Part shown: positions 20,773-29,555 of the stretch, piece by piece
Layout: every line of letters begins with the position of its first letter
Numbering within the stretch: position 1 is the first letter of the stretch
Source of the DNA: an uncultured Alcanivorax sp.
GTDB taxonomy: Bacteria > Pseudomonadota > Gammaproteobacteria > Pseudomonadales > Alcanivoracaceae
Length of the DNA: 64,000 bases
Direction of reading: 5' to 3'
NCBI RefSeq assembly: GCF_947258575.1
Contig: NZ_CAMYIV010000002.1
Coordinates: forward strand, 406,382-470,381
Translations under genes and position numbers: made by a program
The notes under the pieces: generated by a model
Database searches by the model: none
What the model saw: only the letters and a program-made list of their open reading frames with translations
What the model was told of the DNA's origin: nothing

Positions 20773-21996
20773 TTGCACAGACTGTTCAGCCTGTTTTTCC
20801 TTGCGGGTATCGCCGGAGCGGTGATCCAGCTCATTGGTGGTGACATGGCGGCGCCAGGGCGCTTGATCAATGCCCTTTGGTCGGCGGCAGATCTGGCCGT
20901 GGAGGTCAGCCTGGGGCTGATCGGGGTGCTGGCACTGTGGAGCGGGCTATTCAAGATGGCTGAGGCCAGCAACCTGGCGGCGCGATTGTCGTCCTGGGTA
21001 GAGCCGGTGCTGGCTCGCCTGATGCCGGGGGTCCGGCACACTCCGCAAGCATCTGCACCGGTTTCCATGAACCTGGCCGCTAACATGCTGGGGCTGGACA
21101 ATGCCGCCACACCGCTTGGGCTCAAGGCCATGGAGCGCCTCCAGCAGGGCAATCCGCAACCGGCACGGGCCACGGATAGCCAGATCATGTTCCTGGTGCT
21201 CAACACCTCGTCGGTGACGCTGGTGCCGGTGACGGTGCTGATGTTCCGGGCCCAGCAGGGTGCTAGCGACCCGGCTGCTGTCTATCTGCCTTTGCTGATG
21301 GCCACCACGGTATCCACTCTGGTGGGCATTCTGGTTACCGCTCGGGTCCAGCGTATTTCCCTGCGCGATCCATTGTTGCTGGTGGTGGCCGGTATCTGGC
21401 TGGCCATGCTGGCCGTGCTGGGGATCATTATCTGGTTGGCGCCCACGGAGCTTGCCAATACGCTCTCCAGCCTGCTCGGCAACGGCATTCTGCTGCTGGT
21501 GTTGAGCGCCTTCTTTATTGCCGCCTGGCGGGGTGGGGTAGATAGCTACGACACCTTTGTGGAGGGCGCCAAAGAGGGCTTCACCCTGGCGGTAAGGCTG
21601 ATCCCCTACCTGGTGGCCATGCTGGCGGCCATTGCCATGCTGAGAGCGGGCGGTGTGCTGGATCTGTTTCTGGATGGTATTCGCTTTGGCGCCGCCGCGA
21701 TCGGCTGGGATACCCGTTTTGTGGACGCACTGCCGGTGGCCTTTCTCAAGCCGCTTAGCGGCTCCGGGGCCCGGGCGGCCATGGTGGATGTGATGCAGAC
21801 TCAGGGTGTGGATTCCCTGGCCGCACGCATGGCCGCAGTGATGCAGGGCTCCACGGAGACCACCTTCTATGTTCTGGCGGTGTACTTCGGCAGCGTGGGA
21901 ATTCGTGATTTCCGCTATGCCCTGTGGTGCGGTCTGGCCGCGGATGCGGCGGGACTGATCGCGGCCATTCTGCTCAGTTACGCGTTCTGGGGCTGA
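20773..21996 (+). CDS. SpmA-SpmB fusion (nucleoside recognition domain) membrane protein
   Basis: 407 aa with about ten membrane segments. The two halves correspond to the spore maturation proteins SpmA (N-terminal, with the conserved FKMAEASNLAARL and MNLAANMLGLDNAATPLG) and SpmB (C-terminal, with FLKPLSGSGARAAM and MQGSTETTFYVLAVYFG). Fused versions occur in non-sporulating proteobacteria; the transported compound is not established. It starts with TTG, with GGGGGA five bases upstream. The stop overlaps the convergent alkB-like gene by 23 bp. Confidence 0.85.
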   Translation: MHRLFSLFFLAGIAGAVIQLIGGDMAAPGRLINALWSAADLAVEVSLGLIGVLALWSGLFKMAEASNLAARLSSWVEPVLARLMPGVRHTPQASAPVSMNLAANMLGLDNAATPLGLKAMERLQQGNPQPARATDSQIMFLVLNTSSVTLVPVTVLMFRAQQGASDPAAVYLPLLMATTVSTLVGILVTARVQRISLRDPLLLVVAGIWLAMLAVLGIIIWLAPTELANTLSSLLGNGILLLVLSAFFIAAWRGGVDSYDTFVEGAKEGFTLAVRLIPYLVAMLAAIAMLRAGGVLDLFLDGIRFGAAAIGWDTRFVDALPVAFLKPLSGSGARAAMVDVMQTQGVDSLAARMAAVMQGSTETTFYVLAVYFGSVGIRDFRYALWCGLAADAAGLIAAILLSYAFWG

Positions 21997-22624
21997 TCCC
22001 GGTGAAGATTCTGCGAAACGTCAGATTGAGACGTTCACCCTGAACCCGTTGTCGGCGCGGCAGCGCATGCTGGAATTGCTGCTGCACCTGCGGGCTCATC
22101 AGTAGCAGACTGTTATCCGGTAGTGCCAGCGAGAAACACTGGCGACCTCCACCACGAGGGCGAAACACGAAATCTCGTTCTGCTCCCAGGCTGTAGGAGG
22201 CAATCCAGGGCTCCGGGCCAAGCTCGGGCTCGTCGTCACTGTGATAGCCCATGCAATCCTTGCCGTTGCGATAGCGATTGGCGAGCACCGAGTTAAACCG
22301 TTGCCCACACAATTCGCTCACCGCATCGCGCACGGGCTTCAACACGTCCGGCCAGCCGTCCGCCACATGCTGGTGACCGGAGTAACGATAGGGAATGCCC
22401 GCATCGCCATGCCAGGCGGTGAGCCGTGGTACGGTATGATAACGACCAAATACCTGAATCTGCGGCTGCTGCCAGTCCAGAGCTGCATTCAGATCTGCTT
22501 GTAATGACCGGTGCTGCGCAGCGGGCAGGGCATGACGCCAAAGCCATAACCTGGCCTTACCGGCCAGGATAATCGTTTCCGGCTTTTTCATGCCGGCTGC
22601 AGACCTGGAATCGTTGACAGTCAT
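21974..22624 (-). CDS. alkB: AlkB-type 2-oxoglutarate/Fe(II) dioxygenase
   Basis: 216 aa. Iron ligands His128-x-Asp130 (YHSDDE) and His186; the 2-oxoglutarate Arg is in RLNLTFR (198 and 204). The layout with PRLTAWHGD and YRYSGHQ in the N-terminal lid resembles the ALKBH2/3-like group of bacterial AlkB proteins. Expected to demethylate 1-methyladenine and 3-methylcytosine in DNA by oxidation. Divergent from corA. Confidence 0.88.
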   Translation of the reverse strand: MTVNDSRSAAGMKKPETIILAGKARLWLWRHALPAAQHRSLQADLNAALDWQQPQIQVFGRYHTVPRLTAWHGDAGIPYRYSGHQHVADGWPDVLKPVRDAVSELCGQRFNSVLANRYRNGKDCMGYHSDDEPELGPEPWIASYSLGAERDFVFRPRGGGRQCFSLALPDNSLLLMSPQVQQQFQHALPRRQRVQGERLNLTFRRIFTGISPRTRN

Positions 22625-22687
22625 AAGCTCCGTGCTATATCAAATTGCTGCCGGTATCTTGCCGGCAATGGTGATCAGGGAAACATC

Positions 22688-23638
22688 ATGCTGCATATCT
22701 TCCGCATCGAAAACGGTGTCCTGCGTGAAAAGGACACGGAAACCATCCTGCCCACTCTGGCTGATGATGCCAGCTGGATCGATCTGGTGGACTCGGAGGA
22801 AAACGAGCGCGAGCTGGTGCAGCAATTCCTGGAAGCGGAACTGCCGGCCTCCGATGACATGGAAGAAATCGAAGCGTCCGCCCGTTTCTTCAGCGACGAG
22901 CAGGGGCTGCATGTCCACTCCCTGTTTCTGTTCCAGTCTGAGGGGCGTGCGCGCACCTCAACGGTGGCTTTTGTGGTTCAGGAAGGCCGGCTGCTGTCTT
23001 TCCGCGATTCACGCTTACCGGATTTTCGACTATTGCGGCTACGGGTGCGTCGCGGCTGGGTCAAGGCTCAACAGCCCATTGATATCCTGCTGAGCATTCT
23101 CGAGCAAAAGGTGGAGAACCTGGCTGATGCCCTGGAGGATGTGCACCGTGATCTGGAACAAGTGGGTTACAGCGTGCTGGAGGAGGAAAACGGGGAGCTG
23201 GAAGACGATATTGAAAAACTGGCCCGGCTGGAGGATACCAACGGCAAGATTCGCCTGTGCCTGATGGATACCCAGCGTTCTATTTCCTTTATTCAGCGCT
23301 ATGTCCGCACCGACAAGGTTCGCCGTCGCACCTGTGCCGAGGTGCAGCATGACCTGGACACATTGATGTCGCACACCACCTTCCTGTTCGACAAAATCAA
23401 CTTCCTGATGGATGCAGCGCAAGGGTTCATCAATATCCAGCAGAACCAGATCATCAAGATCTTTTCCATTGCCGCGGTGGTGTTCCTGCCACCTACCATG
23501 ATTGCCAGTATCTACGGCATGAACTTTGAGATCATGCCGGAGCTGGACATGGCTTATGGCTACCCCATGGCAATATGCCTGATGCTGCTATCCGGCATGA
23601 CGCCTTACTGGTTTTTCAAGCGTAAAGGGTGGCTGTGA
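22688..23638 (+). CDS. corA: magnesium/cobalt transporter CorA
   Basis: 316 aa, the length of E. coli CorA. The family signature YGMNF is at 276-280 (GMN 277-279), at the end of TM1, and TM2 is followed by the basic tail FKRKGWL. The large N-terminal cytosolic domain senses Mg2+. MPEL in the periplasmic loop is also typical. Inner-membrane pentamer for Mg2+ influx. Confidence 0.95.
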   Translation: MLHIFRIENGVLREKDTETILPTLADDASWIDLVDSEENERELVQQFLEAELPASDDMEEIEASARFFSDEQGLHVHSLFLFQSEGRARTSTVAFVVQEGRLLSFRDSRLPDFRLLRLRVRRGWVKAQQPIDILLSILEQKVENLADALEDVHRDLEQVGYSVLEEENGELEDDIEKLARLEDTNGKIRLCLMDTQRSISFIQRYVRTDKVRRRTCAEVQHDLDTLMSHTTFLFDKINFLMDAAQGFINIQQNQIIKIFSIAAVVFLPPTMIASIYGMNFEIMPELDMAYGYPMAICLMLLSGMTPYWFFKRKGWL

Positions 23639-23642
23639 AAGG

Positions 23643-23760
23643 CAGTTAACAGTTAATAGTGAATAGTTAACAGCGGAAAACCCCTCGGCGGAGCGCCTGG
23701 TAGGAGCATCGCTTGAGATGCGAATGGACTGAGCAGGAGGCGAGTAACGAGTCGCGAAAA
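23643..23760. repeat. REP-like and AGTTAA-rich intergenic repeats
   Basis: The 187-bp gap between convergent corA and the MBL gene holds short AGTTAAC/AGTTAAT repeats (23644-23672), a half copy of the GAGCGCC motif (23691-23697) and a hairpin GCATC-GCTTGA-GATGC (23706-23721) within a GTAGGAGC...GCGAA frame typical of REP elements in pseudomonads and relatives. No gene is seen. Confidence 0.5.
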
Positions 23761-23825
23761 CCAAAACCATAGCGCCGGTTTGCTTTTCACCTTTTGACAC
23801 TCACTGCTCGCCTGGCCTGGCGCAA

Positions 23826-24659
23826 TCAGGTCTTGTGCCAGCCTTGATCGGTTTCTTCGGCTTTGCCATCTTCGGCCAGCTTGATCAGGTGGGCTTGCAG
23901 AGAGAATTGGGCCACGCCGTGCAGGAATTCGGGCACGTCGTCGTAGACCACCTTCACCAAGACCGCCAGGGTTTGCGGAACACCTGAGAGGCCTTCCAGC
24001 ACCTTGTCTTCGCGTTTCTGGCGGTGCGCCAGCGTATGGGTCAGGGTCTCTTCCGGGTCGCTGATCAGATCACCGTGGCCTGGGGCCATCACCATGATGC
24101 CGCGCTGCTGCAGTTTGCGCAGGGACGCAAAGTAAGCCTGCATGGAACCGGAGGGTGGGGCGATCACGACTGTTGAGCCCTGGATCAGGTGGTCGCCGGT
24201 AAACAGCAGACCATCATCACTGAGGTAGCACAGGTGATTGCCCACATGGCCCGGGGTCTCGATCACCTGTAGTGAAACGCCGCCGCAATCCACCCGGTCT
24301 CCCTCGCCCAACAGACGGTCTGACTGCCAGCTTTCATCCTGCAGACCGTCGTCGGGTACCGAAGGCCCCAGGCAACGGGCGCCGGTGGCTGCCACCAACG
24401 CCAGAGCGCCGGGGGAATGGTCTCGATGGGTATGGGTGACCACCACCTGGTCGATGGGTTTTCCCAGGGTGCGGGCGGCCTGCAGGAGTGCCTGCAGGTG
24501 TTCCTGATCCTCGGGGCCGGGATCAATGACAGTCAGGCTATCCTTGCCAAACAGATAACTGTTGGTGCCTGGCCCGGTCATCATGCCCGGGTTACGCGCC
24601 AGAACCCGCCAGGCATTATCGCCAATCGGGGTAAGCTGGCCGGGAATCAGTGATGCCAT
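23826..24659 (-). CDS. MBL-fold hydrolase (LACTB2/RNase Z-like group)
   Basis: 277 aa starting at MASLIPGQ; the longer frame to 24851 runs through the neighbour's 3' end. The metal-binding motif THTHRDH gives His76, His78, Asp80 and His81; further ligands are in TPGHVGNH and FTGDHL. The N-terminal NPGMMTGPGTNSYL is the signature of the LACTB2-like subgroup, whose eukaryotic members are endoribonucleases. Bacterial substrate unknown. Confidence 0.85.
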   Translation of the reverse strand: MASLIPGQLTPIGDNAWRVLARNPGMMTGPGTNSYLFGKDSLTVIDPGPEDQEHLQALLQAARTLGKPIDQVVVTHTHRDHSPGALALVAATGARCLGPSVPDDGLQDESWQSDRLLGEGDRVDCGGVSLQVIETPGHVGNHLCYLSDDGLLFTGDHLIQGSTVVIAPPSGSMQAYFASLRKLQQRGIMVMAPGHGDLISDPEETLTHTLAHRQKREDKVLEGLSGVPQTLAVLVKVVYDDVPEFLHGVAQFSLQAHLIKLAEDGKAEETDQGWHKT

Positions 24660-24717
24660 AATGACTCCTGGGAGTTTGGAGGGCGCATTGTGACGATTCA
24701 CCCGGCAGGATGCCAGT

Positions 24718-25200
24718 CTACGACTCCGGGTAGGCCAGCTTGTCGATCGCTTCCAGTTCCCAGCGATCCACCGGGGTGTCTTCTTTCGGGTGACGACTGA
24801 CAACCGCAAAGGGGTAATCCTGACCAGCGGGCAGATACATTTGCACATCAATGGTCTGCTGGTAGATCACCGTGCAGTCATTCTCTGCCTTCGGGCATGA
24901 CAGGGCACGGGCCTGAAGCGTTACCGCTGCCACATTCATCTCACTGCGATTGGCCAGATTGCCGGTAAGGCGCACGCCGGATTCAGAGGCAAGGAATTCT
25001 TTCAGCGTTACCTGGATACCATCCGGAGGCAGGCGCACCTGATCGTCACGGCCGCCTTGCCAGACACCGATGCCGAGCACCATCAGGCTGGCCAATACCA
25101 GGCTCAGCACCAGATAAAACGGCCGACGGCCCCATTGCCAGCTACCCCAGAGCAGAACGGTAACCGCGATAATGACAGTCAATACCAGTAATAGGCGCAT
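24718..25200 (-). CDS. hypothetical membrane-anchored protein
   Basis: 160 aa. Two membrane segments near 2-20 and 27-47 are followed by a soluble domain of about 110 residues with a beta-rich pattern and two Cys (SCPKAENDC) that could form a disulfide in the periplasm. The segment VRLTGNLANRSEMNV looks like the start of an Ig-like fold. I do not recognise the family with confidence. Same strand as the MBL gene, 58 bp upstream, possibly cotranscribed. Confidence 0.65.
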   Translation of the reverse strand: MRLLLVLTVIIAVTVLLWGSWQWGRRPFYLVLSLVLASLMVLGIGVWQGGRDDQVRLPPDGIQVTLKEFLASESGVRLTGNLANRSEMNVAAVTLQARALSCPKAENDCTVIYQQTIDVQMYLPAGQDYPFAVVSRHPKEDTPVDRWELEAIDKLAYPES

Positions 25201-25274
25201 TTATTCTCCAGAATTGCAGACCTCGCTCCCTCTGATTCATATAATCCCGGGAGTCATATGTAAAGGAGTAGGCC

Positions 25275-26048
25275 ATGCTGATTGTTGTATCGCCAGCAAA
25301 AACCCTGGATTACGAGAGCGAATTGCCAGCACTGAAAACCACCCAGCCCCGATTGCTGGATGATAGCGACGTGTTGATCGAGCGGGCTCGCCAGCTCTCC
25401 CCGGCGGATGTCAGCAGCCTGATGAGTGTCAGTGACAAGATCGCGCACTTGAATGTGGAGCGGTTTGCCCAGTGGCAGCGGCCCTTCACAAAGAACAATG
25501 CTCGACCCGCAGCGTTTGCCTTCAAGGGCGATGTCTATACCGGCCTGGAAATCGGTACCTTCACTGACAACCAGCTCAAGGAAGCCCAGACGTCTTTCCG
25601 CATGCTGTCAGGACTGTATGGCGTGCTACGCCCGCTTGACCTGATGCAACCCTACCGGCTGGAAATGGGCACAAAACTGGATAACCCCCGCGGCAAGGAC
25701 CTCTATACGTTCTGGGGCGACATTATCACCGAACAGCTCAACAAGGATATGAAAGCGGCGAAAACCGACGTGCTCGTCAACCTGGCATCCAATGAGTATT
25801 TCAAGTCGGTGAACAAGAAAGGGATCAATGGCCGCATTGTTGAACCGGTTTTCCAGGATGAGAAAAACGGCAAGTACAAGGTGATCAGCTTTTACGCCAA
25901 AAAGGCGCGTGGCCTGATGGCGGCGTGGGTTATCAAGAAGGGCATCAAGGACCCGGACAAACTGAAGAATTTCGATGTGGCGGGATATCGTTTCGCTGCA
26001 GAGTTGTCGAGCCCGGACAAGCCGGTGTTTCGTCGGGCCGAGCAGTAG
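25275..26048 (+). CDS. yaaA: peroxide stress protein YaaA (DUF328)
   Basis: 257 aa, full length. MLIVVSPAKTLDYES is the nearly invariant start, and FKGDVYTGL, LRPLDLMQPYRLEMGT and NLASNEYFKSV follow in order. In E. coli, YaaA lowers intracellular free iron during H2O2 stress and belongs to the OxyR regulon. Cytosolic DNA-binding fold. Followed by a REP-like hairpin. Confidence 0.95.
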   Translation: MLIVVSPAKTLDYESELPALKTTQPRLLDDSDVLIERARQLSPADVSSLMSVSDKIAHLNVERFAQWQRPFTKNNARPAAFAFKGDVYTGLEIGTFTDNQLKEAQTSFRMLSGLYGVLRPLDLMQPYRLEMGTKLDNPRGKDLYTFWGDIITEQLNKDMKAAKTDVLVNLASNEYFKSVNKKGINGRIVEPVFQDEKNGKYKVISFYAKKARGLMAAWVIKKGIKDPDKLKNFDVAGYRFAAELSSPDKPVFRRAEQ

Positions 26049-26056
26049 AGCTGCGC

Positions 26057-26080
26057 AGGAGCGCCGCTGGTGGCGCTCCT
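26057..26080. repeat. REP-like hairpin, AGGAGCGCC-N6-GGCGCTCCT
   Basis: A perfect 9-bp stem with a GCTGGT loop between the convergent yaaA and coiled-coil genes. It shares its arms with 5705-5724. No U tract follows in either direction. Confidence 0.6.
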
Positions 26081-26090
26081 GAAACAGGGG

Positions 26091-26387
26091 TTAGTCTCTA
26101 TCTTCGAATTCGCTGCGGGCGGCAAGCAGGCCGGTTTTCAGGCCATCCCATGCCAGTTCCACGCCGGCTTTTATGTCATCCCAGGCATCTTCGCCGTGGG
26201 ACTCCAGTTTTTCCAGTTTTGCTTCCAGCTCGTCGCGACGATCCTGAATCTCGGCGATTTTCTGCTTCGCCTCGCTACGCCACTCTTCGCGCTTGTCTCC
26301 CAACCGGGCGGTCAGCCGATCCAGCTGATAATCCCAGTCTTCCAGTTTCTGGCGAATGTTGTCGGCAAAATCCTTCTTGTCTGTCAT
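26091..26387 (-). CDS. small coiled-coil protein of unknown function
   Basis: 98 aa, highly charged and almost wholly helical, with heptad spacing through LEDWDYQLDRLTARL and IQDRRDELEAKLEKLE (about 15-65). No signal peptide or membrane segment. It lies 16 bp downstream of the universal stress protein gene on the same strand, so it may belong to the Anr-USP unit. Function not assignable. Confidence 0.7.
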   Translation of the reverse strand: MTDKKDFADNIRQKLEDWDYQLDRLTARLGDKREEWRSEAKQKIAEIQDRRDELEAKLEKLESHGEDAWDDIKAGVELAWDGLKTGLLAARSEFEDRD

Positions 26388-26403
26388 TACGTTATGCTCC
26401 TGA

Positions 26404-27321
26404 TTAGGCTTGCCAGGGACTCTGGAAACCGTCGGGTTTGATCACCAGCACATCCGTGCTGGCACGGGTTATCACGGATTCTGCGGTGGCGCCCAGCAGC
26501 AACCTTTCCGGCAGGTTGCGATGCACAGTGCCGACCACCAGCACATCCATCTTCTGTTCATCACAATATCTGGCCAGTGTTGGCGCTACCGGGCCGGACA
26601 GGATTGCCATCTGATCCGGGCCAAGTCCGTGGGCCGCACCGAATTGCAGGAAGCGTTCGCGGTAGAATTCGCGCACCTTGTCCATGCCGCCGCTGTAATC
26701 GGGGATCGCTTCCCCCACCAGCAGGATCAGGCTGTCGTCCATTTCATCCAGCACATGGCAGGCCCGCAAGGTACCGCCTAACTTGCTTGAAAACTGGCCT
26801 GCAGCATCAAGTACCTCGATTGCCAGGGGATCATTCGCCAGCTCCTCGCTGCCCGGATCCAGGGCGGCCAGTATTCTTGGGGAGGGCGACCACTGGCGGC
26901 CATGCACACACAGCACCGGGCAGGGCGCCTTGCGAATCAATTGCCAGTCCCGGGGCGTAAAAAGATGCCGGCGCAGGCCGCTCTCTTCGCTGGTATGGAC
27001 AACCACCATGGCGGGTTGCAGGTCGAGGATGCTCTCGCGCAGGGCCGCCATGCTGTCTTTGTGCCACAAAATGGAAAGCTCGCAGCTATCCCTGTCTGTC
27101 AATTCACCGATCCGTTTCTGCCAGGCCTTATGGATCTGTGTGCGGGCGGCGTCCTGTCGTTGCTGGTCGACGCCAACGGCGCGCACCATGGCGGAGGAAT
27201 AGGCATTGACCAGAACATGTAGCGGCGCCTTGGTGGAATCTGCTACCTGTCTGGCTTTGTGCAGGGCCGGCTGGGTGGCTTTCAGATCACTGTCGAGAAT
27301 GGCCAGTACCGCAGCGCTCAC
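26404..27321 (-). CDS. tandem universal stress protein (UspE-like)
   Basis: 305 aa made of two Usp domains. The C-terminal one has the ATP-type loop GTVHRNLPERLLLGATAESVITRASTDVLVIKP. The start is taken as the GTG at 27321, whose GTGA overlaps the anr stop codon by 4 bp; an ATG at 27354 would overlap the anr coding end much more. This direct coupling to Anr suggests expression with the oxygen regulator, as UspE/UspK-type proteins support anaerobic survival in relatives. Confidence 0.85.
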   Translation of the reverse strand: MSAAVLAILDSDLKATQPALHKARQVADSTKAPLHVLVNAYSSAMVRAVGVDQQRQDAARTQIHKAWQKRIGELTDRDSCELSILWHKDSMAALRESILDLQPAMVVVHTSEESGLRRHLFTPRDWQLIRKAPCPVLCVHGRQWSPSPRILAALDPGSEELANDPLAIEVLDAAGQFSSKLGGTLRACHVLDEMDDSLILLVGEAIPDYSGGMDKVREFYRERFLQFGAAHGLGPDQMAILSGPVAPTLARYCDEQKMDVLVVGTVHRNLPERLLLGATAESVITRASTDVLVIKPDGFQSPWQA

Positions 27322-28031
27322 AGGCTGGCTTCCATGCTTTGACGCTCGCCGCACAGGCTTTGTCGATCAAGGATTTCCACTTCGCGGCCTTCTACGCGCA
27401 GCCATTCATTCTGTTGAAAACGGGTAAAGATACGGCTGACAGTTTCCACCGCCAAGCCTAGATAGTTGGCGATGTCATAGCGGGACATGGGCAGGCGGAA
27501 TGCGCGTTCGCTGAGCCCACGCCGCTGGTGTCGAGCTGACATGGAAAGTAGCAGTGAAGCCACCCGGTCATCGGCATTTTTTTTGCTGAGCAACATGTGA
27601 AGCTCACGGTCAGAGCGGATTTCATTACTCATCAAGCTGAAAAAATGATGCTGCAGAGAAGGAATACGCTGGGAGAGCGTTTCCAGCTTCGAAAAGGGGA
27701 TCTCGCAGACGGTAGCGGTTTCCAGGGCTTTGGCATTGGACACATGGTGTGCGGTGCTGATGCCATCCATACCCAGTACTTCACCGGGCAGATAAAAGCC
27801 GGTGACCTGTTCGTCGCCTTCATCGCTGAGCACGTAGGTCTTCAGTGCGCCAGAACGAACCGCATAGACGGCCTGGAAATCATCCGCTGCGCGATACAGG
27901 TGCTCGCCGCGCTTCAGAGGGCGGCCCCGGTGAATGATGCGATCCAGCTCGTCGAGCTGTGCCGGCGCCACTGCCAGTGGGAGGCAGATGGGACTCAGGC
28001 TGCAATCATTGCAGGAAACATGTTGGGACAC
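27318..28031 (-). CDS. anr: oxygen-sensing transcription regulator Anr (FNR family)
   Basis: 237 aa from the GTG at 28031, chosen because GGAG stands seven bases upstream and it starts the protein just before the cluster; a TTG at 28064 is in frame but less likely. Iron-sulphur ligands Cys7, Cys10, Cys16 and Cys109 match the [4Fe-4S] set of FNR/Anr. The cAMP-binding fold has KRGEHLYRAADDF, and the HTH helix carries VETVSRIFTRF, whose E..SR reads TTGAT half sites. Under low oxygen it should activate hemN and ccoN, each of which has a matching box. A TATACT at 28077-28082 (minus strand) could be its -10. Confidence 0.93.
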   Translation of the reverse strand: MSQHVSCNDCSLSPICLPLAVAPAQLDELDRIIHRGRPLKRGEHLYRAADDFQAVYAVRSGALKTYVLSDEGDEQVTGFYLPGEVLGMDGISTAHHVSNAKALETATVCEIPFSKLETLSQRIPSLQHHFFSLMSNEIRSDRELHMLLSKKNADDRVASLLLSMSARHQRRGLSERAFRLPMSRYDIANYLGLAVETVSRIFTRFQQNEWLRVEGREVEILDRQSLCGERQSMEASL

Positions 28032-28111
28032 GATGCGTCTCCGGTTAATAGCTGCGTAATGCAAATTTCACCTTACAGTATAGGGCAGGGTGAACAACAA
28101 GCGAACAAGGT

Positions 28112-29485
28112 TCAAATGATGCGACTGAAACGGTTAATGGCCTCGTTCTGGGTATAACGATCAAACGGCATCACCAGGGCCCGGCTTACCAGCCGGCCCT
28201 GCTCGGTGATCACCAGCCGCTGCTTGTCCACGCGCACAAGGCCCTGATCCTCAAATTCCACCCAGGAGGCCAGGGCATCCACGAAGTAGTCCGGGAAATT
28301 GATTTGCCACTGCTCACTGAACAGATTCATGTCCACGTAAAGGTCGCACAGCAGGCGCATTATCAGGTCACGGCGCATCTGATCATCGCGATTGAGGAGA
28401 TAGCCCTGCTCAATGGTGGACTGGGCCTGATCAATGGCATCGGACCAATGGCTTAATGATTTCATGTTCTGGGCATAAAGATTGCCGATCTGGCTGATGG
28501 CACTGACCCCGAAGCCCAGCAAATCCGCATCCCCGTGGAGGGTGTAGCCCTGAAAATTGCGGTGCAGAAGCCCGTTGCGCTGAGCGACGGCAATCTCGTC
28601 GCTTTCCAGCGCAAAGTGGTCCATACCAATAAAGGTATATCCGGCATCCTGAAGAATGCGCCCGGCACGCACGAACATGGACAGCTTTTCTTCCGGGCTG
28701 GGCAAGGCCATATCCGGTATCTGCCGCTGAATTTTGAAACGCGCGGGCAGGTGAGCGTAGTTGTAGAGCGAGATTCGTTCGGGCCGCAGCTCTGCAATCT
28801 GCTCGATGGTCCGGGCGAGGCTCGATTCAGACTGCCAGGGGAGGCCATAAATCAGGTCGGTGTTAATGGACTTGAAGCCGAAGTCCCGCGCCCAGCCCAT
28901 GGTCTGACGAATCATCTCATAGGGTTGGACTCGATTGACCGCCTGCTGTACCCGCAAATCCAGATCCTGAACCCCGAGGCTGATGCGATTGAAGCCCAGG
29001 CCGCGAAGCAGCCCCAGACGGGCCTGGTCCACGGTGCGAGGGTCAATCTCGATGGCATAATCACCACGGTCATCTTCACGCAAGGTGAAGTGCCGGGCCA
29101 TGTAGTACACCAGCTCGGTAATCTGGGCATCGCTGAGAAAGGTGGGGGTGCCGCCACCCCAGTGAATCTGGGTGACCGGCCTTTGGCTGTCGACCTGTTC
29201 AGCGCGCTGGCCGATTTCCTGCTTCAAACGTTTCAGGTATTCCGCCGCCCTGCCTCGGTTGGCGGTCACAACCCGGTTGCAGGCACAGTAATAGCAGACG
29301 GTGCTGCAAAACGGGATGTGCATATACAGCGACAGAGGCCGGCGAGCGGCATTGCCGGCAGCAATGGCTCCGGCAAAATCCGCCTCGCTGATTTCCTCAT
29401 GAAACTGGGGAGCAGGGGGGTAAGAGGTGTATCGCGGTCCGGGACCGCCATACTGGCTGATCAATGTTTTGTCCCAGGTAGCCAC
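28112..29485 (-). CDS. hemN: oxygen-independent coproporphyrinogen III oxidase HemN
   Basis: 457 aa. Radical-SAM cluster motif CSTVCYYCAC gives Cys60, Cys64 and Cys67, plus the Cys69 seen in true HemN. GPRYTSYPPAPQF at the N-terminus and HWGGGTPTFL (SAM-binding) follow. It decarboxylates coproporphyrinogen III to protoporphyrinogen IX without oxygen, so haem supply continues under microaerobic conditions. Preceded by an FNR box. Confidence 0.96.
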   Translation of the reverse strand: MATWDKTLISQYGGPGPRYTSYPPAPQFHEEISEADFAGAIAAGNAARRPLSLYMHIPFCSTVCYYCACNRVVTANRGRAAEYLKRLKQEIGQRAEQVDSQRPVTQIHWGGGTPTFLSDAQITELVYYMARHFTLREDDRGDYAIEIDPRTVDQARLGLLRGLGFNRISLGVQDLDLRVQQAVNRVQPYEMIRQTMGWARDFGFKSINTDLIYGLPWQSESSLARTIEQIAELRPERISLYNYAHLPARFKIQRQIPDMALPSPEEKLSMFVRAGRILQDAGYTFIGMDHFALESDEIAVAQRNGLLHRNFQGYTLHGDADLLGFGVSAISQIGNLYAQNMKSLSHWSDAIDQAQSTIEQGYLLNRDDQMRRDLIMRLLCDLYVDMNLFSEQWQINFPDYFVDALASWVEFEDQGLVRVDKQRLVITEQGRLVSRALVMPFDRYTQNEAINRFSRII

Positions 29486-29512
29486 GCCCGCTCTCCGGTT
29501 AAATGATTTCCG

Positions 29513-29555
29513 CCATTATTGCGGCCCCGGAATGGACTGTGTTGACCTGGATCAA
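29513..29555 (-). promoter_or_regulatory. Anr/FNR-dependent class II promoter of hemN
   Basis: TTGACCTGGATCAA (29542-29555) matches the FNR consensus TTGAT-N4-ATCAA at nine of ten positions. On the minus strand a TAATGG at 29513-29518 serves as -10, putting the box centre about 41.5 bp before the expected start of transcription, the class II distance. Confidence 0.75.
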
